From the NCBI GenBank assembly GCA_022410635.1, contig JAJVDF010000017.1:260016-324015 (forward strand): a stretch of DNA of 64,000 nucleotides, written 5' to 3'. This DNA is from Tretioscincus oriximinensis. Taxonomy: Eukaryota; Chordata; Lepidosauria; Squamata; Gymnophthalmidae. A program made the position numbers and the translations under genes. Under the pieces are notes generated by a model. The model was not told where the DNA came from, made no database searches, and worked only from the letters and a program-made list of their open reading frames with translations. Shown piece by piece: positions 1 to 34,290 of the stretch. Numbering within the stretch: position 1 is the stretch's first letter; every line of letters begins with the position of its first letter.

Positions 1-480
1 TGTCTTACCTACTATTCCTTTCTTACCCTCCACTAGATCTTTGCTTATTGACTCTATTACATTTGCCTGTGTGCTCATCTCCATTTTTATTTGATTCTTA
101 TTTATAAAAGAATGAACTACCATTTCTTGCAGCCAAAACCTATTTCTTTCATCAGCTGCTATTAATTGCATCATGTTCAAATCCATAGGTGTGCCATTAT
201 TGTCTATGAGGTCTCTCATTCTCTCTTTATAAAACTTCAAATATAATGCAAGATTTGGTTCCCCTTCAGAATTAATTAAGTTTAGCGACACCAGTGGTTT
301 CCAGCTATTATCAAAATATTTCCATATTTGCTTCCAGGTTTTATGTGCTGCTTTTAAGGGTGCCAGCCAATATTTTGTATTACATTTTTGGACTTTTGGC
401 ATCATCATAGATTTATTCTCCATTAAGTTTTACTTCCTCAATGATTCTATCCCGGTGTCCTTTGCTATATTCTAAATCTA
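1..480 (-). mobile_element. L1-like LINE, ORF2 fragment
   Basis: Read on the minus strand this gives a degraded reading frame with blocks such as WLAPLKAAHKTWKQIWKYF, SEGEPNLALYLKFYKERM and ADERNRFWLQEMVVHSF. The style matches the region between the reverse transcriptase and C-terminus of L1-clade ORF2. It runs off the left edge. Family assignment is by protein style only. Confidence 0.5.
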
Positions 481-1337
481 ACAGGTTCATTGATTGAAAT
501 GCTATGATTAAAGTCCAATGGAAAGCAGAAAGTCACTGGTTCGATCCCTAGCCTTTCCCCAGAAATACACAACAGCAAACTGTTTCTATTTTTCTACCAA
601 GAAAAGAGTATACAGAGGCCATGAGTCAATAGTCACAGTTTGATGACACACAACTCTTAGGAAGAGTATGCCAATTTTCAGCATTTAGAACTGTCTTGTT
701 TGATTTCAGAAGCTAAGCAAATTTAGGATAATAATACCAAAGCTATAAACTAAAGAAACAGACTGAAAAATAATCCAGAAGAAAGTAGTGGAAAATTACT
801 CTTTTATCTAGATTTTACTTTGGATCGGAGATGGCTCTGTCGCACTAGATTGCAGGCTATCTGCAATAACTACGTGGGAAAGGCCCTTTGTCCCACTCCT
901 GTGAATGGGGAAATCGCAATCTAGCGGTGGAGGCAACATTCTATCCATGTGCAGGTGCTGGCAACAGGGCTTCCTCACTGCTGTAGCAAGGTCTCAGTGC
1001 AAGGTTGCCAAGACAACACTCCAGCAACCAGTCAGGGAGCTGGCACGTGGGATTCGCGTCATGATGATACCAGCATCCTGGATGTTGCCATGGAATGGAT
1101 GCACTCGCCCCCTGGCACTAGCATGCAACAAAGTAGGTGTGAGCAGACCATGAACCTGCTCTCCCCTAAAACGTGCTACATAGGCATGTGCGTGGACATG
1201 GCTTTTGAGGTCATCATGATTCAACATACATTTCATTAGTGAACGTCAAAAGGCCAGTTTAGCACCTGCAAATGGTTATGGGAGTATAACCACAAAGGAC
1301 AGCAGATTATCTTAATATGGATTAACTCCACCCAACT

Positions 1338-1500
1338 GACTGCAACATCATCTATAACAATGGTTTGGCACTTGCATGCTAGGACATATTCTTTCATTGC
1401 TAATGTGGATCAAAATACTTAAAGCAAATCCACATTAACAGTGGAAGAATTTGTGCTAACATGCAGGTGCCAAACCATTGTTATACATGATGTTGCAGTC
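1338..1500. repeat. long imperfect hairpin, arms about 73 bp
   Basis: Left arm 1338-1410 (gactgcaacatcatctataa...) is nearly the reverse complement of right arm 1428-1500 (...atgatgttgcagtc), with a spacer of under 20 bp. It looks like a small fold-back or MITE-type element. No target duplication was confirmed. Confidence 0.8.
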
Positions 1501-2880
1501 AATTATACACAATATTTGATTCCCCTCAGCACTACTTTTGAGGACAGTTCCAAAGGTGTCTCTGAAGGCAAGTAAGTTATTTGCGTTCAAGAACAACTCC
1601 AAAGCTACTTCCAAAGGCATTCTTGGTCCAACTGCTGCAACAACATAATTTCTTCTTCTTCATGCAAATGTACCATTGCTGAAGTGTTGTTAGTAGCATT
1701 TCAACAGGTACAAGGCAGATATATTTGGTTTACTAGCAGTCTGTTTTAGGGAGTTGTTATTACATATTTTACAAGGATTAGCACCATTCCTATGCAGTCA
1801 ATGTAGAACTATGAGCACCATGAAATCAACTATTAAGCCTGTGCAAACAGGACCTGAATTGTTGCATTGATCAACCAGTACAATATATCAGTAACCATTT
1901 AGCTGAAAACATGTAAATATCTTCTGCAGTTAAGGTATTTCAACTTTTAAACTATACGATTTGGGTTACAATTCATAGTATATGGTGAAGCATATGGTAT
2001 TTGGTTCACCATATACCATAAATAACGGCAGGAATTTATCCAAGGCCACATCTCCAAGCACGATGTATAACGAGTTGGTAGCAACATCACATTCAATCTG
2101 CCCCACAAGGTCACGCATGTACAGTAATCCCCTTGCTAAAAAGGTCCGTGATACGGAAATTCTACCAAATGTAGTTTGAGCGATTCAACAATGGACATTT
2201 TGTAAAATCTGAAAGAAAATTTTGCAAGGACATTCAGCAATGTGAACTTGACAAATCTCGTGAGATTTGGGGGTGACATGTAAAAGTTAATTGGCTTTTG
2301 GCTCACAGAGAATGCTTGGGGAATTGTAGGAAGGCTTGCAGAGAATGCTGAGGATTGTAGAGAGAGAGGCTTACGGGGCTTGTCATGTGGCGAGATTGCT
2401 AAGAAATATGTCAGAACAGCGTGGAAGGTAGGTGGAGTGAATGGCAAATGTGGTTTAAAAGAAATAACANGGCAAACCATGTCTTGGGGAAGCTCCTCAA
2501 ATCTCAGTTTTAATGATGGCAGATCGGAACTGGATAAAAANGTAGGTGTAGATGGGTCCCTAGAAGAAACATCATTTGTTTTGCCTTACCTCCACCACTG
2601 TTGTTCGGGCAGCTTTACACATGGGCTGGTTAAAATTTCTTGCCGTTTTCCTATTTGAAGAAAACAAATAAGTGTTTTTATAAAAAGTAGTTGAAAAAAC
2701 AGATGATGTATTCTGGTCACATTCAGGTTAATCTAATACAGTTCAGTAATACCAGGAAAACTACTGAGCAGTTCTATTTAAAAGTTCATGGAGGAAAAAA
2801 TATTGATAGAAAGCTTTGCTTGTTTTTTGCTTGTTGAGGAGATTGGTTGAATATGCTTAAGAAATGCTGCGAGGGAGAGG

Positions 2881-3010
2881 CAAAATGATACAGTGGTTAA
2901 GAGCCCTGGTGTTTCAGCAGATACTGAATTCGAAGCCCTGTGTCGGCTGTGGAGAAGGGTGAGCGCCTTTACTGACCTCAGCTCTAGCCAACTCAGCCTT
3001 TGTGCAAAAA
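2881..3010 (+). repeat. tRNA-derived SINE, family A, 5' part
   Basis: Begins with an A-box-like stretch (tacagtggttaagagccc), then a B-box-like attcgaagccctg, then the shared body gagaagggtgagcgcc and agctctagccaactcagc. Only the head and first body segment remain. Related copies lie at 9845, 11010, 11295, 30200, 45090, 53700 and 59385. Confidence 0.7.
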
Positions 3011-3286
3011 ATAAGCTTATCCAATACCCATAAAGAAACGCTGCTTGGATGCATTTCCCATATCTGACTCATACTGCAACTGAAGTTAGTCCAGAATTTA
3101 ACTAGAATCTAACAATTTCATTTACTGCTAGATGACGATGACAGTGAAGCTAATGATCACACCTTTATTTTAGACTTTTTTGAATTCATTTTGACTTCTG
3201 AGGAATGTGGCTTAGTCCCAAAAAAAAATAGATCAAGCTCATTCTTCAGGACTGAAGAGGATGGTGTGTCCAGAATCTATATATGC

Positions 3287-3355
3287 ACTGCTCAAAACAA
3301 TTAAGGGTAACATAACAGTGTAACCCTAAGTGTTCCCTTAATTGTTTTGAGCAGT
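3287..3355. repeat. perfect 21-bp inverted repeat
   Basis: actgctcaaaacaattaagg (from 3287) reappears as its exact complement ending at 3355, with a 27-bp spacer. Terminal sequences of this type (CTGCTCAAAA...AATTAAGGG) are widespread in vertebrate DNA transposon remnants. Confidence 0.8.
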
Positions 3356-3399
3356 ATACATCTAATGGTATACATAATGGCATTTTAAATGTCAATCTA

Positions 3400-4821
3400 C
3401 CACAATAGAAAACGATCTCTACTCAGATTAAATAGCAAATAGGAACAGGACAGCACTTGCTCACAATTTAGGATTATAGTGTGGGTAGAGGAATATTTCT
3501 TGCCATTTGTCGGGTGAATTTGCCAGCACTTAATCTATTTACTTTTAAATCTTTTCCCTGCAACATTGTAACATTTAAATGACTTCTCTGTCTATCTAGC
3601 ACTCTCTCTCTCTTATCTATACTAATTTCCATTAAGAAATTCCCAAATGGCTTATTAAAAATAAAGGTAAAAGCAGAATAAAAACAAAGTTTAAAGAGCA
3701 TGTCAAACCATGGGTCACGGGAAAGGCAAAAGTTCACACAGGAAATGTCTGTGTAAAATTATTTTAACAGTTGCAATTGTTAGTGACTCAACTTCAAGCC
3801 ATCGCACGATGACACTATATATGGCTTCACCAAAGACTCAACATGCTTTTTGCTAGAAAGCCTATGCAAGATTAGAATTAATTATGTTTTATTAGTTGCA
3901 ACAATATTAACACATGAAAAACTCTGCTTATTAATTGTCTCTGTAACATAATTAGCAAGCAAACAAACACAAAGCTCTCCTTATAATGTGTGACACAATT
4001 ATAGCTTAAGCTTGGTGAAAAAAACTTAAATGTTAATAGAATGAATGATAAACAGCATCTTCTAGATACTTCTTTCGATTCTTAAGGGCTGGAGAAGTTA
4101 AGAAAAATTTTAATCTTCTACTGCCATCTTATGGTTTTCGCTGTTTCTACATTCTAAATGCACTCTTGATGGTGAAAACATGGATAAGGGTTAAACTAAC
4201 TCCAAGATGTCAATAAAATGTGTGATCTCGTCTTATCAAATGTGATTACGCTTTGAATACAAAATCCAGACATCGTTATTTTTCACTACAATATTTTAAA
4301 ACTGAGAAGGAGGCATAATCATTTTTCCAGGGAAAAGATATTCCCAAAATTTGAGCCTGGGAACTTAGAACCTAGGAACTTCCACAATATCATGAAAGAA
4401 GGAACAGAAGGAGAAATGAGATTTTATTAACATTGGTGTGTTTCCATGTGTAATTCCATTTGAAATCTCTCTTCAAGATCAAATTTGATTGTAAGTTCAA
4501 AAGTACATTAAGAAGTACATTTATCAAGTCCTATAGCTTTCCTATAAACTGCTTTTTTGAATTTACCCAAATTCATCAAACGAAGTCAAATACTTCTGTT
4601 ACAACTCACAAAACTGGAGGCGGGAATAACAAAGTGATTGAAAAAGATTACTTTCAATGGGTTAAAATTTAGATCCTTAGAACTTTATGTTGCAAAGTTA
4701 ATAATTGCCAAATACTAGCAAGCCTTATTTGCACATCACATTTTTTCTTTTAAAATATCTGTATAAATTAGGAAGTAATTTTAAAGCTTGCTATAGAGAA
4801 ATTGTACCTTATCCATCATAC
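3400..4821. other. OXCT1 intron 6, no recognisable feature
   Basis: AT-rich intronic sequence. No conserved exon, SINE box or inverted repeat was recognised; short open frames here look like chance. Confidence 0.5.
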
Positions 4822-27290
<22,469 letters not shown>

Positions 27291-27559
27291 CTTCGAGCTT
27301 TTGCAGCAAGGCGGCGAGCAGGAGGGAAGCCGGGCGAATGGAAGCGGCGGTGGCGTGGCGGGAAGAGGCGGCGGCGGCGGCGGCGGCAATGGACACCCAC
27401 CCCCACCACGGCGCCCAGGGGCAAGCGAGCGCCTCCTTAGGTGCAAGCCGAGGAGAGGCGATGCGATAATGTCAAGGCAGGGGAAGGTCCGGGGGCTCGG
27501 CCACCGCTCCCCTCTGACGTATCATTTTAACCCTTTGCAGGACGCCTTCCTGAGGTAGA

Positions 27560-28160
27560 AAGTCTCAATTGGTCGGACTTTCTAATCGTCCATAGAAAAC
27601 TAAACCCTATGCTGCGATCTAATGGCGCTTGCTCCGAAGGCAGCTGGTTGCTGCAGCCTCGATTGCAGGCTCCGTTTCACCTTTTCTGCCCCAGCCCTTA
27701 TTCAGAGCTTTATCTGGCTTAGGGTACGCTGAGGCCCTGTCCCCGTACTGAGCCCTTTGTTCTGGATACCTCAAAAGGAACGTGCCATCTACACGTTCGG
27801 GGCCTGCCATAGTCTACACTGGCATGTGGATGGCCAAGCTCCGTCTCTAGATATATATAACCCAGAGTACGCTTTTAAACGTATTGTTTTAATTTGTAGA
27901 AATGTTAGAAGTTCCTTTTTTATCAGAAAAGGAGGATGCTTAGAATCTGGGTTAAGAACTACTATAATCACACTTGAGTTTCTTCCAGCAGTTTCAGTCA
28001 TTTTTTTTTTGAGAGTTTAACATGTCAGCAAAGAGTCACAGGCTGTTTCTAATGACTCGGAAAGAGGAAAGAAATATGGAAAGAAAAAGCTCAGTCATTT
28101 TGATAACATGTTCTCTCATCACTGCAGTTGGGTTGAAGCTGGATTAAAATGGTTGCTATA
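27560..28160. other. intergenic region between OXCT1 and RIMOC1, little recognised
   Basis: Only a short motif (gggcctgccatagtctacac near 27800) is repeated elsewhere, at about 42380 and in inverted form near 49490. Confidence 0.35.
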
Positions 28161-28164
28161 GGAG

Positions 28165-28310
28165 ATGTGTTCTCCTTTACTGGAAGACTTCAAATAGAAG
28201 CTGGACAGCCATCCGTCTGGGGTAGTTTAATGGATTCTGCATTGTGCAGAGGGTTGGACACTATGACCCTGGAGGTCCTTTCAAACTCTATGGTTCTATG
28301 AAATATAAGT
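28165..28310 (+). mobile_element. CR1 LINE 3' end
   Basis: actggaagacttcaaataga, gctggacagccatc and gaccctggaggtcctttcaa, ending actctatggttctatgaaa, the classic CR1 terminus. Confidence 0.8.
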
Positions 28311-28619
28311 GTATGCTCTATTGCTGTCATAGGATCGTTTTTCCTAAGGAGTTCCATTGGACACACACCTTGCACATTCTTAGGGAGGAAATCACGCTGG
28401 GCACAATGGTGTTTGCTTTTGAGTAAACACAGGATTTATACTGTCCCATAATATGTGGAAGCAGAAACTTGTGGAATCAGTTGAACACCACAAAGCTGAT
28501 GGAAAACATCAATGTTTGGGTTTAATTTAGAATCTGCTTTCTGTAAGCAGCTCAGTCTTACTGACCAGATTCCTACTACGAATAGCATTAGAAGAGTTGC
28601 TTTTACAACATGGTCATCA

Positions 28620-28735
28620 TGTGTAATTTGAAAGCTATGAAAGCTCATGCCTACCTTTTTCTTATTAGTCTCTAAAATACTACAACATCCCCTTGCTACA
28701 CATTTTCTTGACCCAAACTAACACAGCTATTTTTT
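28620..28735. repeat. fold-back family fragment
   Basis: tgaaagctcatgcctacctt, ttattagtctctaaaatact and cccaaactaacacagctatt, diverged. Confidence 0.5.
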
Positions 28736-29625
28736 AATATAAATCTTGAATTTTGTTTCATCTTAGCAGTCCCAATTTTTTTTAACTTGTGTGCTGATAG
28801 ACCATTTCCATAAATTAACCCTTATTATATTAGCAAAATATCAGTTTCCAGGGTGCTATGACACACACAGCTAATTTTTGAAATGACCCCCTTTATGTTA
28901 ACAAAGTATTTACAATTAATATGGCTACTATTTCAAATCTTCCACCATTATTCATTTTGTTTTCACATATTCTTAAATGCCCTGGTTCGTGGCCCTGAGA
29001 ATATGTGTATCACAGGTTGGGACTTATTACCATACATGGTTGACAAAACACAACCATCTGCTACTAAGAACGCTAATATGTATGGAAGAACCAATATTTA
29101 CCTGTAAGAATTATGAGGTTGTATTTGATGCCCTTTGGAAGCTCCCAAAGAATCACACCATTAATATTATTAAAGTGATTTATTAAATTCTTCATGGATA
29201 ACCGAATCAGAACTGAAGTGGCCAGTCATAGGCCCACTGACCTTTTATAATCAGAACCTGGGGCCACAGGTCAATCACCTTGCAACTTGTCCAAATCCTT
29301 CCCAACTTCTGACCAATCAGTATTCCATTCTTGCCATTTGGACTTGAACCCTTCGAACTAGTAAACATCTGATAGTTGTTTGCTGAACCTGAGTGAAGAT
29401 TCTGGCAAAGACATCATTCCATTCCACTTCACAATGGGTACATCTTTTAAATTTTGTAGGAGATAGATAGCAAAAAACATGAGCTGCAGTAGCAGTAACG
29501 GCCTAGAGTAATAAGGAACTAACACTTTCTTATATGCTGAAGAAGAAAAAGGCTTTGGACACACATTTACTTTTAAGTTTTCTTTACCAGCCCTGATGAA
29601 TGAGGTTGATCTGTTGGGGTTTTCT

Positions 29626-29885
29626 CAGTGCTTTTTTTCCAGAACAAAAGGTGCCGGTACTAACACCGGCAGAGGGGGGCGGCCTCTGATAACACCACGC
29701 CCCCCTCGCCGGCGGCTAACGCAGCAGTACCGGCACCTTTTATTTAGGCGGGGAGGGCGGGGGAGTGGAGGCCCCCCCGCCCCCCCCTCCCCCCCCCCCC
29801 CGCCCCCCCGTCCCCCCGCCCCCCCCCCCCCCCCCCCCCGCCTAAATAAAAGGTGCCGGCGCGTTCCGTCACAAAAAAAGCCCTG
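29626..29885. mobile_element. hAT-type non-autonomous element with C-rich tract
   Basis: Ends CAGTGCTTTTTTT and AAAAAAAGCCCTG form imperfect terminal inverted repeats, flanked by perfect 8-bp duplications GGTTTTCT (29618-29625 and 29886-29893), the hAT hallmark. It contains aaaaggtgccgg arms and an almost pure C tract at about 29770-29840. Confidence 0.88.
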
Positions 29886-30199
29886 GGTTTTCTTTAGATT
29901 TAGTCTAGGAGAAAAAAATGGATTAAACTAATTCTTCAGAACTCAAAAAGATTTAAAAGTAAATGTGTGACCAGGGACACAGAATTATCCTTGTTTCTAT
30001 AGTGCAGAAGAGTGAACAATGGCAGAAGCAACCAGGCAAAATAGCACTGCTGAGTAGCTCTGGTGCTGGAACTTTAATTACCTGGCCTCAGAGCTTCATC
30101 TCTAAATGAATGATCATCGCTTTACTCCTAGACTAATTTTCTTTATACCAGCACCTCCATTTTGTTTTGTGAAGTGCCCTAGTTACTGTGCACTAGTTA

Positions 30200-30490
30200 A
30201 TGAAGAAGAAGAACTTGGTTCTTATATCCCGCTTTTCTTACCTTTCAAAGGGGGGACTCAAAGTGGCTTACAAGGGTATTTTGCCCGAAGGCTCACTTTC
30301 TATCTTCCCCACCAGGCTCCGGTGGTTCACTTGCAATTTCTTGCAGTTCCTGCTTTCGAATAGCTGGGTTGGCTAGAGCTACAGGCTAGTGGAAGGTGCT
30401 CACCCCTCCACACACCCGTCACAGGGCTTCAAAACCCCATCTCCCAGATGAGAGACAGATTCCTTAGCGACTGAGCTATCAGTGCTTTAG
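30200..30490 (-). repeat. tRNA-derived SINE, family A, full length
   Basis: In reverse it starts gcactgatagctcagtcgct (A box), then gttttgaagccctg (B box region), the common body, and ends in a GAA/TTC-type tail at 30202-30212. Confidence 0.85.
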
Positions 30491-30744
30491 CTTTGCCTTG
30501 CATTTCCTTTTTTCCTGCCAAATGGTATATACATCAGGTGCCAAAGAGGGCCAAGAAATAGTTAATATGATGGCTGCTCCAAACTGGAAAAAATACAGTA
30601 AAAAAATTGCAAAACAAAATACAGTAAAAACAAAGCTTTTATTTAAAAAAATTCAAATAATTTCTGGAATTCTGAATGATTGTCTCAGCAGCATTATCTA
30701 GAAAATCAGTACACGTGCTTTATCATGTGATTTAAGGGACCTTT

Positions 30745-31130
30745 TTAAACATTTTATTAATATTTACCTTTTTTAATTTTATTACCCACCCTGGTGAAAG
30801 GTGGGATATAAATCATTTTAAATAAGTAAATGAATAAAATATGGACAAGCAAGGAATATTGCCTTAGCACATGGAAGGACTAGAAAAAATGGAGTGAAGC
30901 TGCAAGGGAGTAGATTTAGATTAGATATCAGAAAAAAAGTTTCTAACAGTAAGGGTGATAAACCAGTGGAACAGTTTGCCACAGGAGGTGGTGAGTTTGC
31001 CTTCATTGGAAGTCTTCAAACAGAAGCTGGACAATCATCTTTCTGGGATGGTTTAATGAATCCTGCATTGAGCAGGGGTTTGAACCCGATGACCCTTCCA
31101 ACTCTAGAATTCTAGGATTCTATGATATAA
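30745..31130 (+). mobile_element. L2-like tail followed by CR1 3' end
   Basis: An L2-type end (acccaccctggtgaaaggtg, ggatataaatc) runs to about 30840. A CR1 end follows with aaaccagtggaacagtttgc, tggaagtcttcaaacagaag and gacccttccaactctagaat, closing gattctatgata. Confidence 0.75.
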
Positions 31131-31164
31131 ATTTTGTTCAGTATTTCATAAGAAACAATTTCAG

Positions 31165-31250
31165 AGAAATAGCCGTGTTAGTCTAGCAGAAAGTCCAGCA
31201 AAGGAGCAAGTTAGTCTCAAAGTGCTGCTAGCTCCTTTGCTGATCATAAG
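31165..31250. repeat. internally deleted fold-back element
   Basis: tttcagagaaatagccgtgt, gtccagcaaaggagc, then directly ttagtctcaaagtgctgcta and gctcctttgctga. The two ends of the family are joined and the centre is lost. Confidence 0.7.
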
Positions 31251-31849
31251 AAACAGTAGCTGAAGGTTTGGCTTTATAATGTTTAATGACGATAATTTGC
31301 TACAGTTAAAGTGACAAAAAGTACAAAGTTAGCTATATGTTAATAATTACAGAAACTAGTCATATAATATACTTAAACCTTAACCAAGACTTTTAAAATG
31401 TATGACAATAGAACTCACTGTTAAATTTCAAATTTATCCCAGAAGAACAGATTAAAGATTAAACTATTGAATCAAATTATTTCAAATTTAATCTCATCTG
31501 AAGTGTTTCCTTTCCTGAGCTCTGAAAACAAATACAAACAAAGCCCAACAAAACTTACTTATTCCACTATCATTGAATATTCTAAGATAAAGCATGGGTA
31601 TTGTGGAATAAATCAATCCATATAGCATTTTATTCTGAAGTATCCAACTATAGTACATTAAGTAATTCAAAATTATTCTTTTTATCACTGAACAGAGTGA
31701 CTTTCTGAAACTATGCAACTTCATTTATACTCAGACTTTAGTTCTATTATAATTAAAGGTAGATTCTTCTCCTGCTCTAGAACTTTCACATTTTAAATGA
31801 ATTATTATTTTGCTTCCAAGTCTTCACATCCTGTAACAGGACAAAATGA

Positions 31850-32065
31850 TAGATTTCAAAAATATAGCTGTGGGTCCAAAATAGTCTGGGTCCAGAAGAT
31901 CTAACAAGGGGTCTTGTAGCAACAAGAAAATAGCATACAGCATGAGTTTCCATAGACAAGTCGCTTCTTCAGATGAAGAAGTAGATTTGTCTACGAAAGG
32001 TCATGCATTTTTTTTCTTGTTCATCTCCAAAGTATTATAATCCCCTCGTTAGATTTTCAGGACAA
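31850..32065. repeat. fold-back family member, diverged
   Basis: tccagaagatctaacaaggg, tccatagacaagtcgcttct and gtagatttgtctacgaaagg form inverted halves around about 31975. Confidence 0.6.
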
Positions 32066-32069
32066 AATG

Positions 32070-33020
32070 GATCAGGAAAAAAGATATAAGTGTTAGCAAG
32101 ATGATAAAGATGATTAATATAGCACTATCAATGTGTGGTGTACAGCAAGATACTGTAACTGGGTCAAAACCTATATGTATGTCGAAGTCCCATAAACCTC
32201 AGGTATACCTGCAGTACTGTACAGTACTACTTTTTCCACTAGAGGGCCTCTTGTGTCTGCACTAATTGGTTGCATCCAGACAAAATTCTGCAATTGAAGC
32301 TGCAGCCTTGCTGCCCTCTTCCAGTCACCAGAAGCAGTCATAGGATATGTTTGTTCATTGAGCAGTTTTTAAGATCCAAGCAACTTGGACTACTAGAAAT
32401 CTGCCTATTTTGCTCTGATTGGCTTTTAAATAACCATAAACATCAAAGTAAATATCACAATTATGGCAGCCAACAGACATTTTTTTTAAAAAGCATCACC
32501 AGATTTTTAATTTTAACAAGGAAAACAAAATGGTTATTTAAATCAGTACTATATTGGGAACACAACTATCAGACATTACAAATCATTTTATCACATGCTT
32601 GGAGGAGGCAACAATTGTTTCTTCCTCTTAAGTGGAAGAAATTTGTGGATCACTCTTGTATCTTGATAAAGCATTATAAGCCTCTGTTATCAATCATTAT
32701 AAACTAAAACTCAGATCATTCAGGTGAGATTTGATAGATATCATCCTAACTTACTTAGTGTGTAGTTCTTTCTTTCTTTCTTTCATCCTGTACTATACTC
32801 AGAGTACAAAACAAGACACATTAAAAACAAGAACAGTGTTTGAAAGTGAGGGCAGAAATCTGTCTAGTCAGCCAAAGGCCAGGGTAAAGGTCTGCAATGA
32901 AGAAACCTGACACACCTTAAAGAGGAGACTATTTCAACGTCAATACTAAAGGAAACCAATCCTATCTGCATATTGAAAGGTCAAACATTAAAGGTATTGG
33001 GGCCATATAATGAGAACAAA
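32070..33020. other. intergenic stretch, mostly unassigned
   Basis: Contains a TTTC microsatellite at about 32769-32784. A weak L2-like 3' fragment (ccaaaggccagggtaaaggt) lies near 32870. An open frame at 32270-32707 has no recognisable protein content. Confidence 0.4.
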
Positions 33021-33189
33021 GGAGTCACTAAAAAGTGCTGATGGGAAAGATGGAAAGCAAAAGGAGAAAGGGATTGCCAAACATGAGGTAGATGATAAAT
33101 AATGACGAACACAAGTTGTTTAACGAGTCAGTGGAGGACAAAAGGGGCTGGCCTGCTGTGGTCCATGGAATGACATATTCAGTTGCGTA

Positions 33190-33770
33190 TATGACTCCCC
33201 CAGGCATCTTCTTGTAAGCAGAAAATATGTTTCCGAAGGCAGGACTGGGCACAGGTTAGCTAAAGAGACATCCTCCCTCACAGGGCTAGCTGTGGTGCAG
33301 GCTGGGAGCTGTAGTCCACAGGGCAGGGCCATACAGACTGGGCATTAGAAGCTCCCTGCTGTTCAGACTACACTTCCTAGCAGGCCCCACCACTAGGCTG
33401 ACCAGATGACCCCTTTTTTTGGGGGGTGAAAACCCAGTTTTGGGGTGCTTCCCGTTTTTTGCTGAGGATTTTTTTTTTCAAAAAAGTATTTTTTTATATA
33501 TTTTTTCCTCAGCAAAAACAGGGAGGCACCCCAAAACTGGGTTTTCAAACCCCCCCAAAAGGGGTCATCTGGTCAGCCTACCCACCACCAGCACACCACT
33601 ACCAGCTCCGCTTAACTCTTATATTTGAGCTAGTGCTTCAAACTTTTATAATAAGCACTTGTCATCCTGAAAAAATGGCATAGAAAAGCAGGCAGAAATG
33701 TCTTAAGAACCATAAAACCGGAAACAGAAATTATGCTGGAAAATGAAAGACCGGAAGCTGATCGTGCTGA
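33190..33770 (+). repeat. repeat shared with 21930-22300, split by a hAT-type element
   Basis: gtaagcagaaaatatgtttc, gcaggctgggagctgtagtc, then after the insertion cttttataataagcacttgt and catagaaaagcaggcagaaa. The order matches the 21.9-kb copy. Confidence 0.65.
33394..33580. mobile_element. hAT-type miniature element with perfect target duplication
   Basis: Terminal inverted repeats TAGGCTGACCAGATGACCCC and complement, flanked by 8-bp duplications CCCACCAC (33386-33393 and 33581-33588). Length 187 bp with long internal arms. Confidence 0.92.
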
Positions 33771-33825
33771 CAACCAGTACCCAAGGACTTTTTAGCTAGC
33801 AGTTTTATTTCTGCTGGAAAGCGGT

Positions 33826-33848
33826 CTGTGTGTGTGTGTGTGNGCGTG
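33826..33848. repeat. (TG)n microsatellite
   Basis: gtgtgtgtgtgtgtgn followed by gcgtg. Confidence 0.8.
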
Positions 33849-34019
33849 TTTTAAATTTAGTTTTTCACAAATAACCCACCATCCCTAACCCAACAAACTG
33901 GAAAGAAGAAACACTACACAATACTAAAGAGGGATTGAGGGGTTTAAAAAAAAAACGCACCAGTTCGAGGATTACAGAAAGTGGTCACTCTATACTTTTG
34001 TCACTCTATATACCTTGTG

Positions 34020-34290
34020 GTTTCCTGAGAACGCCACCTCGCGTTCCCTGGACTTCCTATCAGGCCTATGTACGTAAGGAGGACTCCGCGGCGTGGTGAC
34101 GTAGACGGATGTCATGAAAACGCCGGGAACGGTCTCACTCTGCACTAGGGAGGCTGTTGGCTCCGTATGGCAGCCGCTGAGTTTGTGGCTGAGCTGCAGC
34201 AGCCTCTTGCAAGGCTAGAGAGAAGGTTGCATCGCCTGAACCAGGGTGGAGAACCTGACGGTAAGGAGGAGGAGGCGGCATTGCCTGCCG
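34020..34290. promoter_or_regulatory. CpG-enriched promoter-like region at RIMOC1 exon 1
   Basis: A short CpG cluster (cctcgcgttccc, ggactccgcggcgtggtgacgt, aaaacgccgggaacgg) immediately precedes and covers the RIMOC1 start at 34167. A gtgacgt element near 34097 resembles a half CRE. Weaker than the islands at the two flanking genes. Confidence 0.55.
34167..34260 (+). CDS. RIMOC1: RIMOC1 coding exon 1
   Basis: Begins MAAAEFVAELQQPLARLERR and ends in phase 1 before GTAAGG. The start is the first ATG after a CpG-containing leader and has G at +4. It resembles the human exon mainly in the MAAA start and the charged helix, so the call rests on position and splice phase. Confidence 0.82.

Noticed and set aside
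1..4821. OXCT1 exon 7 inside the window
   Set aside because: Neither strand gave the expected FNLPMCKAAETTVVEVEE-like sequence; the exon is presumably to the left.
27291..27446. Upstream in-frame start for OXCT1
   Set aside because: Would put poly-Pro ahead of a good transit peptide; the MAAHS start has strong initiation context.
30420..30490. Possible tRNA gene (A- and B-box-like blocks, minus strand)
   Set aside because: No cloverleaf or 3' acceptor; it is the head of a dispersed SINE seen in at least eight copies.
32270..32707. 145-residue open frame, the longest unassigned one on the plus strand in the intergenic region
   Set aside because: No recognisable domain, AT-rich composition with Leu/Lys/His bias, no promoter or splice context; consistent with chance.
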